A DNA stretch of 64,000 nucleotides from Rhizobium sp. LC145. GTDB taxonomy: Bacteria > Pseudomonadota > Alphaproteobacteria > Rhizobiales > Rhizobiaceae. Of the stretch, positions 27,202 through 35,289 are shown in pieces. The DNA is taken from the NCBI RefSeq assembly GCF_001005825.1, contig NZ_LBHV01000002.1, positions 1 to 64,000 of the forward strand. The letters are read 5' to 3'. Under the pieces are notes generated by a model, which saw only the letters and a list, made by a program, of their open reading frames with translations, had not been told where the DNA came from and did not search any database. Position numbers and translations under genes: made by a program. Numbering within the stretch: the stretch's first letter is position 1; every line of letters begins with the position of its first letter.

Positions 27202-27822
27202 ATGGCAGATAAAACGTCTGACAATCCGGGCAGCGTGGAGGTCACGCGGCGCCTGGTTCTTGCGGTCGGTGCCGGAACTGCCGCCGCCGGCATCTTGCCG
27301 CCAGTGCCGCGAGTTAAGGCGCAACAGACCGTCACACGCGTCGAGCCCGGCCAAACGGTCCAAGTCTCGGCGACCGTGAACGGACAGCCATTCACGCTTG
27401 AAATCGACTCCCGTGCTTCTCTCCTCGATCTCCTGCGTGAGCGGCTAGATCTCACCGGAACGAAGAAAGGATGCGATCACGGGCAATGCGGCGCCTGCAC
27501 TGTTCACTTGGACGGCCGTCCGATTTCGTCCTGTCTTACCTTGGCGGCGAAGATCGAAGGGCGGGAAATCACCACGATTGAGGGGCTCGCTAGCGGTTCG
27601 GATCTTCACCCGATGCAGCAGGCATTCATCGACAACGACGCACTCCAGTGTGGGTATTGCACGCCAGGTCAAGTCATGTCCGCCGTCGCTTGCGTGACCG
27701 GCGGGCACGCAAGCGATCCGGATGCGATCCGCGAATTCATGAGCGGGAATATCTGCCGCTGCGGCGCCTATGTCGGAATTCTCGCGGCCATCCAGCAAGC
27801 AGCCAAGGTCATGGAGGGCTGA
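27202..27822 (+). CDS. paoA: Aldehyde oxidase iron-sulfur subunit (PaoA/YagT-like)
   Basis: A 206-residue [2Fe-2S] subunit of a molybdenum hydroxylase. It has a twin-arginine-type leader (VTRRLVLAVGAGTAAAG) like E. coli PaoA, so the complex is probably exported folded. Cluster ligands are visible in GCDHGQCGACTVHLDG plus SSC, and in CGYCTPGQ with NICRCGAYVGI. I chose the ATG at 27202 after GGGAGGATGG, because the upstream 30 codons fall within the operator region. First gene of the three-subunit operon; downstream subunits follow almost without gaps. Confidence 0.92.
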   Translation: MADKTSDNPGSVEVTRRLVLAVGAGTAAAGILPPVPRVKAQQTVTRVEPGQTVQVSATVNGQPFTLEIDSRASLLDLLRERLDLTGTKKGCDHGQCGACTVHLDGRPISSCLTLAAKIEGREITTIEGLASGSDLHPMQQAFIDNDALQCGYCTPGQVMSAVACVTGGHASDPDAIREFMSGNICRCGAYVGILAAIQQAAKVMEG

Positions 27823-27825
27823 AGG

Positions 27826-28842
27826 ATGCAGGCGTTGAGCTATAGTGTCGCAACATCTGCGGAAGCTGCCGTTGCGCAATTTGCGGAAGCGGGCGGATTG
27901 GCGCGATATATTGCGGGTGGCACCAATCTTTATGACCTCATGAAGCTTGGGATCGAGCGTCCAATCCACTTGATCGATGTCAGCCGCATAGACGGAATGG
28001 ACGCGATAGAGACCGGCGGCGACGTACTGCGCTTCGGTGGTCGCGCTTTGATGACCGACGTTGCTTATGCGCCGGTTGTCCGGGAGCAATACCCAGTACT
28101 TTCCGAAAGTCTGCTCAAGGCAGCGTCGCAGCAGTTGCGAAACATGGCCACGGTGGGAGGCAATCTTCTGCAGCGCACCCGCTGCATGTACTTTCGCAAC
28201 GGCGCGGGATCCGCCTCGATGGTCGGTGTCTATCCTTGCAACAAGCGTGAGCCTGGTTCCGGTTGCTCTGCCATCGGGGGGCTCGATCGCAATCAGGCTG
28301 TTCTTGGCACGAGCGAGGCTTGCACGGCGGTGGCGCCAGGTGATTGGCCAGTGGCGTTGATGGCGATGGATGCGACGATCGAATTGCTTGGTCCTGAAGG
28401 CTCACGCATCATTCCCGTCGCCGAGTTCTACCGTCTGCCCGGGGAGACGCCCGACCGTGAATTCAACCTTCATCCAGGCGAGTTAGTGACCGCGATTACC
28501 ATTCGGAAAACCCATGCTGGTCTTAAATCGACCTATCATAAGGTCCGTGACCGCGAGAGCTATGCCTTCGCACTGGCCTCTGCTGCGGTGGCCCTCGAGA
28601 TGGATGGCGCTACCGTCCGCGTCGCCCGGATCGCCCTTGGCGGTGTCGCGACAACCCCGTGGCGCTCACCCGCCGCCGAGGCCCTTGTCGTCGGTTCGTC
28701 ACTGACACCTGAGCGTGCGCTTCAAGCTGGTAGAGCGGCCTTCACCGACGCCCGGAGCGGTGAGCACAACGCATACAAGATCGAGCTCGGCGCGAGAGTC
28801 ATCGCGGACGCCCTGATCACCGCCGCTGAAAGGAGAGCGTGA
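27826..28842 (+). CDS. paoB: Aldehyde oxidase FAD-binding subunit (PaoB/YagS-like)
   Basis: A 338-residue flavin subunit of the xanthine oxidase family: YIAGGTNLYDLMK and ATVGGNLLQRTRC bind FAD, and the C-terminal CO-dehydrogenase flavoprotein domain begins near KSTYHKVRDRESYAFALASAAVAL. The Cys-rich insert TRCMYFRNG, YPCNKREPGSGCSAIGG and EACTAVAP matches the extra [4Fe-4S] site found in PaoB. Electrons pass from the Mo subunit through iron-sulfur to this FAD. The ATG is four bases after the paoA stop and its stop overlaps the next start. Confidence 0.92.
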   Translation: MQALSYSVATSAEAAVAQFAEAGGLARYIAGGTNLYDLMKLGIERPIHLIDVSRIDGMDAIETGGDVLRFGGRALMTDVAYAPVVREQYPVLSESLLKAASQQLRNMATVGGNLLQRTRCMYFRNGAGSASMVGVYPCNKREPGSGCSAIGGLDRNQAVLGTSEACTAVAPGDWPVALMAMDATIELLGPEGSRIIPVAEFYRLPGETPDREFNLHPGELVTAITIRKTHAGLKSTYHKVRDRESYAFALASAAVALEMDGATVRVARIALGGVATTPWRSPAAEALVVGSSLTPERALQAGRAAFTDARSGEHNAYKIELGARVIADALITAAERRA

Positions 28843-30956
28843 TGCCTACGCAGGCCTTTTCGGAAATCGCGCGTATCGACGCGAGAGATAAAGTTCTCGG
28901 CCGGGCGCAGTATGGCGCTGACGTCAAACTGCCCGGGATGCTCCATGCGATGCTGGTGCCCGCGGCCGTGGCGAAGGGCAGGGTAAGCACCCTCGATGTC
29001 GCGTCCGCAACTCAAACCCCAGGCGTTGTCCAAGTTCTGGGTATAGGAGATTTCCCGACACTGCGCGCAGAGATATCGTATCGGGGCCAGCCCATCGCTC
29101 TAGTGGTCGCGGAGACCGTGGAGGCGGCGATCGAAGGCGCCGAAGCGGTGAAGGCCGTTTACGAGACTGCGCCGTACATCCCGCTAATGACCAGCCCCGG
29201 GGCGCAACGGATAGAGGCTGAAGGGTTCAATGCCGGCGATGTCGATAACGCGTTTCAAAGTGCAGCCCACGTCATAGAGGGTACCTTCGAAACACCAACC
29301 CAGCATCACAATCCAATGGAGTTATTCGGCACCGTTGCCGAATGGACTGACGGACGGCTGACTGTATACGAGGGGTGTCAGAACCTTGACGCGGTCAAGG
29401 GCGCGCTCATGAGGACATTCGAGCTTTCGCCGGACCGCATCGTGGTCAAGTCAGAACAGGTCGGCGGTGGGTTCGGGCAAAAGTCTCCTCCGAAGATTCA
29501 GACCGCTCTGGTCGCGCAGGCGGCACGCTTGACACGTCGCCCGGTAAAGCTGGTAACCCCTCGTGGGCAGCTCTTCCATATAGCCAACTACCGGCCACGC
29601 AGCGTCCATAACATTCGCCTTGCTGCTAGCGCGGAAGGGCGGCTGCAGGCCATCATTTACGACGTTGTGCAAGAAAATATCCCGGACGGAGGCTTCCGTT
29701 CGACCGGCTACCACGAAGATATTGCGCGTCTGTATGCGATCGAGAATTTTCGGGCGACCGCAGGCGACATTCACATCGACCGCCAGATGCCGCGCCATAC
29801 GCGAGGCACACATCCCTTTCCTGCAGGCTTTGCGCTGGAGAGCGTGATTGATGAAATGGCTTACAAGCTTGGTAAGGACCCAGTACAGCTCCGGCTGGCT
29901 CATGAAGCCAAAAACGACATTGTTGCCGGCCAACCGCTATCGCCACATTTTTTGAACGACTGCCTCAAAGAAGGCGCCAGACGTTTCGGCTGGGAAAGGC
30001 GTGTTCCCGAACCAGGAGCCATGCGTTTGGCCGACGGAACACTGGTCGGTTTCGGGGTCGCATGCGGTGTCTTCGGCGCGTCGATGTCGGCGAGCGAGGC
30101 GACACTAAGAGTTCAGGCCGATGGCGTGACGCGCATAATCAGTTCCGGTCACGAGATGGGCCAGGGAATCCTGACGGCGATCGCCAACGTCGTTATCGAA
30201 GGACTGGATATCAACCCTGATCGTTTGGAAGTGCTGCTCGGAGACACAACACTGGGTCCACAGCTCGCCACCGTAGGGGAGCGCGGGACTGCTAGCTGTG
30301 TGCCCGCCGCAGCAAAGGCAGTGGAAGCTCTTCGCGCCAGATTTGCAGAGCTCGCCGGCCCCAATCCGCCAGCCGGTAATTTGCACCAGCAGCTAGCGCG
30401 CCTGAAGCGACCCTATATCGAAGTGAAGGTTGCAGAGCTGGCGCCAGGTCAAGACGCGTCCGCCATCGATGCCTATCGCATGGGCGGCCGAGCAGGGGCC
30501 GGACCTGATTACCCCGGCTTCACGTCGATGAGCTATATCGCGCAATTCGTGGAGGTTCACATTGAACCGACGACGCGGCGGATCCGCATGCCCCGTGCGG
30601 TCAGCATCGCTGACGTTGGGCGGGTGGTTAGCCCCACAACGGCAAAGGGACAAATGTACGGTGGTATTGTCTGGGGATTCAGCACCGCGCTTCGGGAAGA
30701 GTCAGAAGTTGATCCCCGCTTTGCCGGTTACCTCAATGACGACCTCGCCGATTACGTGATGGCAGTGAACGCAGATATCGGTGAGATAGATGTAGGGCTG
30801 ATCGACAAGCCTGATTCCAGGATCAACTCGGTCGGCGTGAAGGGGATGGGCGAGCTGGTAATGCTCGGCACCGCGCCGGCAATCGCCAATGCAATCTATC
30901 ACGCGACAGGCAAACGCATTCGAAAGCTCCCCATACGCATAGACGACCTGCTCTAA
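28842..30956 (+). CDS. paoC: Aldehyde oxidase molybdenum-cofactor subunit (PaoC/YagR-like)
   Basis: A 704-residue catalytic subunit that binds molybdopterin cytosine dinucleotide and oxidises aldehydes, often aromatic ones. Seen: the entry domain DKVLGRAQYGADVKLPGMLHAM, cofactor-binding EQVGGGFGQKSPP and SSGHEMGQGILTAIAN, and the catalytic Glu in SVGVKGMGELVMLGTAPAIANAI. ATG at 28842 follows AAAGGAGAGCGTG; a GTG three bases earlier is also in frame. No maturation gene (PaoD/XdhC) follows, so insertion of sulfurated cofactor must rely on a gene elsewhere. Confidence 0.92.
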   Translation: MPTQAFSEIARIDARDKVLGRAQYGADVKLPGMLHAMLVPAAVAKGRVSTLDVASATQTPGVVQVLGIGDFPTLRAEISYRGQPIALVVAETVEAAIEGAEAVKAVYETAPYIPLMTSPGAQRIEAEGFNAGDVDNAFQSAAHVIEGTFETPTQHHNPMELFGTVAEWTDGRLTVYEGCQNLDAVKGALMRTFELSPDRIVVKSEQVGGGFGQKSPPKIQTALVAQAARLTRRPVKLVTPRGQLFHIANYRPRSVHNIRLAASAEGRLQAIIYDVVQENIPDGGFRSTGYHEDIARLYAIENFRATAGDIHIDRQMPRHTRGTHPFPAGFALESVIDEMAYKLGKDPVQLRLAHEAKNDIVAGQPLSPHFLNDCLKEGARRFGWERRVPEPGAMRLADGTLVGFGVACGVFGASMSASEATLRVQADGVTRIISSGHEMGQGILTAIANVVIEGLDINPDRLEVLLGDTTLGPQLATVGERGTASCVPAAAKAVEALRARFAELAGPNPPAGNLHQQLARLKRPYIEVKVAELAPGQDASAIDAYRMGGRAGAGPDYPGFTSMSYIAQFVEVHIEPTTRRIRMPRAVSIADVGRVVSPTTAKGQMYGGIVWGFSTALREESEVDPRFAGYLNDDLADYVMAVNADIGEIDVGLIDKPDSRINSVGVKGMGELVMLGTAPAIANAIYHATGKRIRKLPIRIDDLL

Positions 30957-31025
30957 GACAGAACGAGCCGTTGAACACGTAGTTTCACCCTAGTAGCAAC
31001 CGATTTAATCACTCCGGAGATGAAC

Positions 31026-31445
31026 ATGGCCTCTTGGCAAATTCCCTATATCCGAAACTTCGCTCCTCACCTTCTGAGTGTCTTGCGCATCTTTGCGGCT
31101 GGGTCGTTCTTCACCCATGGCACCATGAAGTTGTTCGGCTGGCCTGCACCCTTTGAATATCCTCTCAACACGTTGCTTTACACAGCTGGAGTTCTCGAAG
31201 TGGTTGGTGGCCTCCTGTTGGTGGTCGGTCTCTTCGCGCGGCCGGTCGCCTTCCTGCTTTCGGGGCTGATGGCCTTCGCATATTTCTTGGCGCACGGGTC
31301 GGACGGTTTTTTCCCGGTACTCAATCACGGCGAAGCCGCGATGCTGTATTGCTTCCTGTTTCTCTATATTTCAGCAGCCGGACCGGGGGTCTGGAGCTTG
31401 GATGCCCTTCAAGGAGGCGGGGATAGAGCAACTCAACCCGCATAG
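31026..31445 (+). CDS. DoxX family membrane protein
   Basis: A 139-residue membrane protein with four predicted helices. DoxX hallmarks are LRIFAAGSFFTHGTMKLFG in helix 1, LLYTAGVLEVVGGLLLVVGLFARPVAFLLSGLMAFAYFLAHG in helices 2-3, and GEAAMLYCFLFLYISAAGPGVWSLD at the end. DoxX proteins associate with quinone- or thiosulfate-linked redox systems and oxidative-stress complexes. The ATG at 31026 is seven bases after GGAG, which fits better than the ATG at 31020. It follows paoC by about 70 bases and may be co-transcribed as an electron-transfer accessory. Confidence 0.85.
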   Translation: MASWQIPYIRNFAPHLLSVLRIFAAGSFFTHGTMKLFGWPAPFEYPLNTLLYTAGVLEVVGGLLLVVGLFARPVAFLLSGLMAFAYFLAHGSDGFFPVLNHGEAAMLYCFLFLYISAAGPGVWSLDALQGGGDRATQPA

Positions 31446-31479
31446 TCGGTCAGTCGCAAGATAAATAAGATCTCGTTTG

Positions 31480-31610
31480 CGCGGCAAAGCACGCGTCGTT
31501 CTGCCGGTGTCTTCGTCGCGCTTTGCTGTTACCTTCAACTCGGCGGCGTGAGGTGACGATGAGCTTGTGATCAGCGTACCTCGCGGGATCCGGGACGGTG
31601 ACCGGGATTC
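31480..31610 (-). pseudogene. Remnant of a second GSU2403-type gene
   Basis: The minus strand encodes IPVTVPDPARYADHKLIVTS followed by RRRVEGNS, nearly the same as IPVTVPDPARYAVHKLIVAS in the intact gene at 20819-21907. The nucleotide match is also strong (for example TACCTCGCGGGATCCGGGAC in both). Similarity fades at both sides and the frame then differs, so only a fragment of the C-terminal domain survives. It marks an old duplication or recombination between these two places. Confidence 0.75.
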
Positions 31611-31643
31611 TCCGCCTCTCTTCGAGGGCCGGAGACCTGGCCA

Positions 31644-31967
31644 TTAACTGTCGTAGAGTTTGTCCAGAGCAGCAAGCAGGCGCTGCTGGACCGCAGCATC
31701 CTCCTGATTGATGATTGAAATGAGGTCCCGCATTGTCCTGCGCATGCCGTAGAGCTGATCGACGAGGTCCATGACAATGTCGATGCCAGCTTCATTGACA
31801 CCCATGCGGCGCGTCAGGTCGAAAATCAGCGTAGCGCGGGCAAGATCGATATCCCGGAAGCGACGCTGCCCCTTCAGTGAGGCCGGCGATAGCCAACCCT
31901 GCTCGATCCAGAAGTCGAGCTCGGCCACCTCGATTTTGAGATGGAGACAGAACTCACGATCGTCCAT
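31644..31967 (-). CDS. cbpM: Chaperone modulator CbpM
   Basis: A 107-residue MerR-HTH-like protein of the CbpM family, which binds the J-domain protein CbpA and inhibits its co-chaperone and DNA-binding activity. Seen: REFCLHLKIEVAELDFWIEQGWLSP, RRFRDIDLARATLIFDLTRRMGVNEAGI and a C-terminal coiled helix. GGAGG lies seven bases before the ATG at 31967; an alternative ATG at 31973 overlaps the cbpA stop as ATGA. Operon order cbpA-cbpM is the standard one. Confidence 0.88.
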   Translation of the reverse strand: MDDREFCLHLKIEVAELDFWIEQGWLSPASLKGQRRFRDIDLARATLIFDLTRRMGVNEAGIDIVMDLVDQLYGMRRTMRDLISIINQEDAAVQQRLLAALDKLYDS

Positions 31968-31969
31968 GT

Positions 31970-32881
31970 TCATACCTCCATGTCCCTTCTCGGATTTTGC
32001 GTACTCCCCGGTGTCCATCCCCTCATGAAATCGGTGAGCTGCTCGTCAGGTTGGTCGGGCAACACGATCTTCAATGTCACATAGACATCACCAGCCGTGC
32101 CATTACGCTTCGGCACGCCCTTGCCCTTGAGACGTAGCACCTTGCCGCTGCTGGAATTCGGCGGCAGAGCCACGTTTACGGGGCCGGAGGGCGTCGGTAC
32201 GCGCACCTTGCCGCCGAGCACGGCTTCGGCCAGCGTGACCGGCAGCTCGAGGCGGATATCGTCGCCGTCGCGGATGAAGAAGCGGTGCGGGCGGACCTTG
32301 ATATCGATTAGCGCATCGCCGGCCGGGCCGCTGCCGTAGCCGGAACTGCCCTTGCCGCGCAGGCGCAGGGTCTGGCCATCACGTGTGCCAGGCGGAATTC
32401 GGATGTCGAGAGGCGGGCCATCGGGCAACTTCACTTGGGTCGTGGTACCAGTGATGGCGTCCAGGAAATCGATCTCCATCACAAAATGGCGGTCACGCCC
32501 GGCCGAACCGAACCCCGCGCTGCCACGGCGCGAGAAAAAACTTGCGAAAATGTCGTCGGCATCTCCGAAATCGGCAAAGCCACCTGCGTTGTGGTAAGGG
32601 TCCCCGGGACTGCTTGCCGAGGCATAGTCCCGATAGAAGCTGCGTGATGCTTGTTCAGCCCCCGTCATGTCGATCTCGCCACGGTCGAAGCGGTGACGCT
32701 TTTCCTCGTCGCTCAGAAGTTCGTAAGCGGCGGAAATCTCCTTGAATTTCGCCTCCGCCTCCTTATCGCCAGGATTGAGGTCGGGGTGCAATTTCTTGGC
32801 GGCTTTGCGAAATGCGCTCTGGATTTCCCTCTGCGTCGCATTCCGCTGCACGCCTAAAAGTTCGTATGGATCTTGGCTCAT
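31970..32881 (-). CDS. cbpA: DnaJ-class co-chaperone CbpA
   Basis: A 303-residue type-B J-protein. The J domain spans residues 4-70 (DPYELLGVQRNATQREIQSAF with the HPD motif in KKLHPDLNPGD). A G/F-rich linker (about 75-125) includes SRRGSAGFGSAGRD, and the two DnaJ C-terminal beta domains begin at MEIDFLDAITGTTTQVKLPDG. It stimulates DnaK and can act as a curved-DNA-binding nucleoid protein. There is no zinc finger. ATG at 32881 follows CGGAGACATGT. It is co-transcribed with its inhibitor CbpM in a heat-shock block. Confidence 0.9.
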   Translation of the reverse strand: MSQDPYELLGVQRNATQREIQSAFRKAAKKLHPDLNPGDKEAEAKFKEISAAYELLSDEEKRHRFDRGEIDMTGAEQASRSFYRDYASASSPGDPYHNAGGFADFGDADDIFASFFSRRGSAGFGSAGRDRHFVMEIDFLDAITGTTTQVKLPDGPPLDIRIPPGTRDGQTLRLRGKGSSGYGSGPAGDALIDIKVRPHRFFIRDGDDIRLELPVTLAEAVLGGKVRVPTPSGPVNVALPPNSSSGKVLRLKGKGVPKRNGTAGDVYVTLKIVLPDQPDEQLTDFMRGWTPGSTQNPRRDMEV

Positions 32882-33026
32882 ACATGTCTCCGTCGAGGGT
32901 ACCGAATACCGCGAGTGAGATTTCATACGTATGTAGGTGGTCGGTCTTCGTCTTGGAGAGCGCATGCACGTCTCTAGGACAACTCCGTCAGCCAAAGAGC
33001 CCGGATGTTTTTTATGCGTAGTGTTC

Positions 33027-33058
33027 CGTCAACGCGCGGGCTTACCCACGCGTTGACG
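33027..33058. terminator. Strong hairpin upstream of cbpA
   Basis: A perfect 10-base inverted repeat (CGTCAACGCG at 33027-33036 and CGCGTTGACG at 33049-33058) continues inward, after one mismatch, with GGG/CCC. There is no T tract on either strand, so it may be a factor-independent stop for the broken upstream permease or a processing structure. It lies four bases after the permease stop. Confidence 0.5.
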
Positions 33059-33062
33059 ATGG

Positions 33063-33537
33063 CTAAGCTCTGATTTCCTGCAGCTGGAATAGCACATAAG
33101 CCAGCGTGAAACAGGACGAGCATCGCGGCGATGAGGCCCATATCTGCGGCCATATGATCAGCAGACTGTCGATCGTCGGCAAAAGCGCCCCTATCACCGC
33201 ACCCTGTAGCTGATCCATGAACAACGGCCCGACGGATCGAGCGGCAGGATCAAGGAGCAAGGCCGATATCTCCCCGTAGAGCGTCTGCGGCGACAGACGG
33301 CTGACTGCCTGCTGGGTCTCGAAGTTGGAGAGTAGCGTCATCGGATTGTAGGGATCGATCGGCGAGATGAAGCCTGCGATCAGGGGTGCAATTATGCTCC
33401 AGAAGAGGCTGAGAATCAGCCAGATCACCAGTGCGACGAGAGCAGACGTGGCCGGGGAACGGATGAACGTCGAGAACGCCATAGCAAGCGCCAGCGCCGG
33501 CGCCGCCGGAAGCGCGACGCCGACGCTCCATCATCGT
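33063..33537 (-). pseudogene. 5'-truncated ABC-2 type permease with paired frameshifts
   Basis: The readable frame (start-like ATG at 33482, 139 codons) is the C-terminal part of an ABC-2 family permease: hydrophobic ALVALVIWLILSLFW, then NPMTLLSNFETQQAVSRLSP and GPLFMDQLQGAVIGA, ending YVLFQLQEIRA. The first half of the protein is missing and the frame starts against the neighbouring Hsp20 gene. Near 33110-33145 the reading WASSPRCSSCF is out of phase. Deleting one base and adding one back restores a hydrophobic GLIAAMLVLF, so two compensating indels are present. Confidence 0.7.
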
Positions 33538-34046
33538 CAGCTCCTGATCGCGATGCGCTTGATCTGCGATTGCGCCTTGGCGCTCTTCGGTAGAACGACG
33601 GTCAAGACGCCATTCTTGAACCGGGCGTCGATTTTGTCGTCCTCGACTTCATGACCGAGCGGAATGCGCCGTTCGAAGCGGCCGTAGAAGCGTTCGGAGA
33701 ACTGCTTTTCCTGATCTTCCGTTTCCGAGCGCTTTTCCCCCCTGAGGGTGAGTACGCCCTGGTCGAATAGCACTTCAATCTCCTTTTCCTCCATGCCGGG
33801 GACTTCGGCCGTCACCTTGATTTCCTTGTCGGTCTCGGAGATCTCGACGGTCGGCCAGCCAGCGTTGAGGGAGGAGAGGGAGCCGAAGGCCGGAAGGCGG
33901 CTGTCGAAGGAGCGGAAGACGTCGTCGAACAGCCGGTTCACCTCACGGTGCAACGACAGGAACGGATCGCGATTGTCGTCGCGGTAAAGGGGCGGGGCCT
34001 GATTGCTGCCATTGCGGCCCCATGGAATCAAATCACGGACGCTCAT
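33537..34046 (-). CDS. Hsp20/alpha-crystallin small heat-shock protein
   Basis: A 169-residue small heat-shock protein that holds unfolding proteins for DnaK/ClpB. The alpha-crystallin domain runs from about residue 65 (GWPTVEISETDKEIKVTAEVPGMEEKEIEV) to KIDARFKNGVLTVVLPKS. The L-x-V-type C-terminal motif is IKRIAI. ATG at 34046 follows AAAGGAGAATGTC. It lies downstream of a second Hsp20 gene of a different class, a common rhizobial arrangement giving hetero-complexes. A hairpin separates the two, so partial uncoupling is possible. Confidence 0.9.
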   Translation of the reverse strand: MSVRDLIPWGRNGSNQAPPLYRDDNRDPFLSLHREVNRLFDDVFRSFDSRLPAFGSLSSLNAGWPTVEISETDKEIKVTAEVPGMEEKEIEVLFDQGVLTLRGEKRSETEDQEKQFSERFYGRFERRIPLGHEVEDDKIDARFKNGVLTVVLPKSAKAQSQIKRIAIRS

Positions 34047-34086
34047 GACATTCTCCTTTCTTTGGTTTCTTGGCAAAGCTCGGCCG

Positions 34087-34113
34087 CAGGTGCCGAGCGC
34101 TGCTCGGCACCTG
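34087..34113. terminator. 12-base-pair hairpin between the two Hsp20 genes
   Basis: CAGGTGCCGAGC (34087-34098) and GCTCGGCACCTG (34102-34113) are perfect complements around a GCT loop. It lies 25 bases after the ibpA stop. There is no T tract, so it could be a weak terminator, an mRNA 3'-end stabiliser or an attenuator controlling the downstream Hsp20. Confidence 0.55.
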
Positions 34114-34137
34114 GGTCATGTTCGGCTGTAGCAAGCC

Positions 34138-34617
34138 TTAGGCGACCGCCTTGCCCGCTTCGATCTGCTTGGTTTCGGCTTTCGGTAGAGCCTGATCGCG
34201 GGCAATCTCGATCCGGCGCGGTTTCATCGCTTCGGGGATTTCCCGCTTCAGATCGATGGTCAAAAGGCCATTGGCGAGGTGGGCGCTCAAGACCTTGACA
34301 TGATCGGCGAGCTCGAACCGACGCTGGAAGGAACGGCCGGCAATACCGCGGTGCAGATACTCGCCGTCTTCGCCGTTCTGTTTCTGGCCCGACACGACGA
34401 GCATGTTCTGCTCCTGCGTGATCGTCATCTCGTCCTGCGAGAAGCCGGCAACCGCCATGGCGATGCGATAGTCGTTTTCGCCGGTTTTGACAATGTCATA
34501 GGGGGGCCAGCTGTCGATCGACTCGACGCGGCTTGCGGCGTCAAGTGCGTTCAGCATTCGGTCGAAACCGATGCTCGATCGGAACAGGGGAGAAAAATCG
34601 AAAGTGGTGGTTCTCAT
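34138..34617 (-). CDS. ibpA: Small heat-shock protein IbpA-like
   Basis: A 159-residue class-A Hsp20: MRTTTFDFSPLFRSSIGFDRML, YDIVKTGENDYRIAMAVAGFSQDEMTI, and the alpha-crystallin core LVVSGQKQNGEDGEYLHRGIAGRSFQRRFELADHVKV with GLLTIDLKREIPEAMKPRRIEI. It binds aggregating proteins in the cytoplasm. ATG at 34617 follows AAAGGAGGATGTGGCT. The leader upstream matches ROSE-type thermometers of rhizobial hsp genes, so its translation is probably released by heat. First gene of a leftward stress operon. Confidence 0.92.
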   Translation of the reverse strand: MRTTTFDFSPLFRSSIGFDRMLNALDAASRVESIDSWPPYDIVKTGENDYRIAMAVAGFSQDEMTITQEQNMLVVSGQKQNGEDGEYLHRGIAGRSFQRRFELADHVKVLSAHLANGLLTIDLKREIPEAMKPRRIEIARDQALPKAETKQIEAGKAVA

Positions 34618-34730
34618 AGCCACATCCTCCTTTGAAGCAACATGGGTACAAGACGGCGTCAAGTTCAGACGTCCTCGACGCCGGATTGACGAGCCGGCCC
34701 CGTTTCGGCAGCCGGCAATAAATAATTTAG
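34618..34730 (-). ncRNA. ROSE-like RNA thermometer in the ibpA leader
   Basis: Read on the minus strand, the leader has a GC-rich hairpin (GCCGGC arms about 34691-34714), a second hairpin with CGGCGTC/GACGCCG arms, and then TTGTACCCATGTTGCTTC followed by AAAGGAGGATGTGGCTATG. The anti-Shine-Dalgarno TTGCT facing GGAGGAT, three to four stacked hairpins and the closeness to the start codon are the defining traits of ROSE elements of rhizobial small heat-shock genes. The match is from memory and the fold was made by eye. Confidence 0.75.
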
Positions 34731-34869
34731 TTTAACAGGATGACTGTTCAATAGGCCGCGCTCACTCGTGCTCTCAAGTGTTGACGATTTTGATGACGGC
34801 AAGGTGGTGGTGCGATTGGCTTCCTAGGAGGGGAGGACACATCGAAACGGTATCACGGGTTGGTCGGTC

Positions 34870-35289
34870 TTAGAGCTGACCAGGGTAGCTTGATCTTCCG
34901 GCACGCCAATCACGCTTATTGGATCGGGCCCCACATTCCTTAATGGCTTTGATCAAATCGTCTGGATGAGAGGGCTTGTCGATCCATTTGCATTTGCCGT
35001 TCATCAGAGGATGATCGCCGTCACCATCCCTTTCCCCGGAATGCACGATGTAGGGAACGTCGCGCTCGACAAGTAACGTGGCGATATCGTCACAAGGGCC
35101 ATCCCTCAGCCGCGCTTCGATGATCGCGAGCTCCGGTGTATATCCCCGAAGCCAATTGGTCGCGGCGACGCGTGATGAAAAGGTCATAACCGTCTCGAAT
35201 CCGGCCTGAAGAAGAAGCTCTTCTACATAGATCGCGATCAGCGCCTGGTCCTCCAAAAGCAGAACAGGCTTTCCCCCGGGACGTGCCAT
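34870..35289 (-). CDS. Receiver-domain protein with Glu in place of the phosphoacceptor Asp
   Basis: A 139-residue CheY-like receiver. It aligns without gaps over its first 60 residues with the receiver at 19138: the acidic pocket E13-D14 (LLLEDQ) and the conserved Ser and Lys (YIVHSGE, WIDKPSHPDDL) remain, but position 58 is Glu (LAIIEARLRDG) where the other has Asp. It therefore should not be phosphorylated in the normal way and may mimic the active form. ATG at 35289 has GGAGGAAAGG upstream. The C-terminal tail (RSNKRDWRAGRSSYPGQL) is short and basic. Confidence 0.85.
   Translation of the reverse strand: MARPGGKPVLLLEDQALIAIYVEELLLQAGFETVMTFSSRVAATNWLRGYTPELAIIEARLRDGPCDDIATLLVERDVPYIVHSGERDGDGDHPLMNGKCKWIDKPSHPDDLIKAIKECGARSNKRDWRAGRSSYPGQL

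Noticed and set aside
33027..33058. Hairpin considered as an attachment site or IS end
   Set aside because: Single occurrence, no target duplication, no transposase nearby; a transcript 3'-end structure is simpler.
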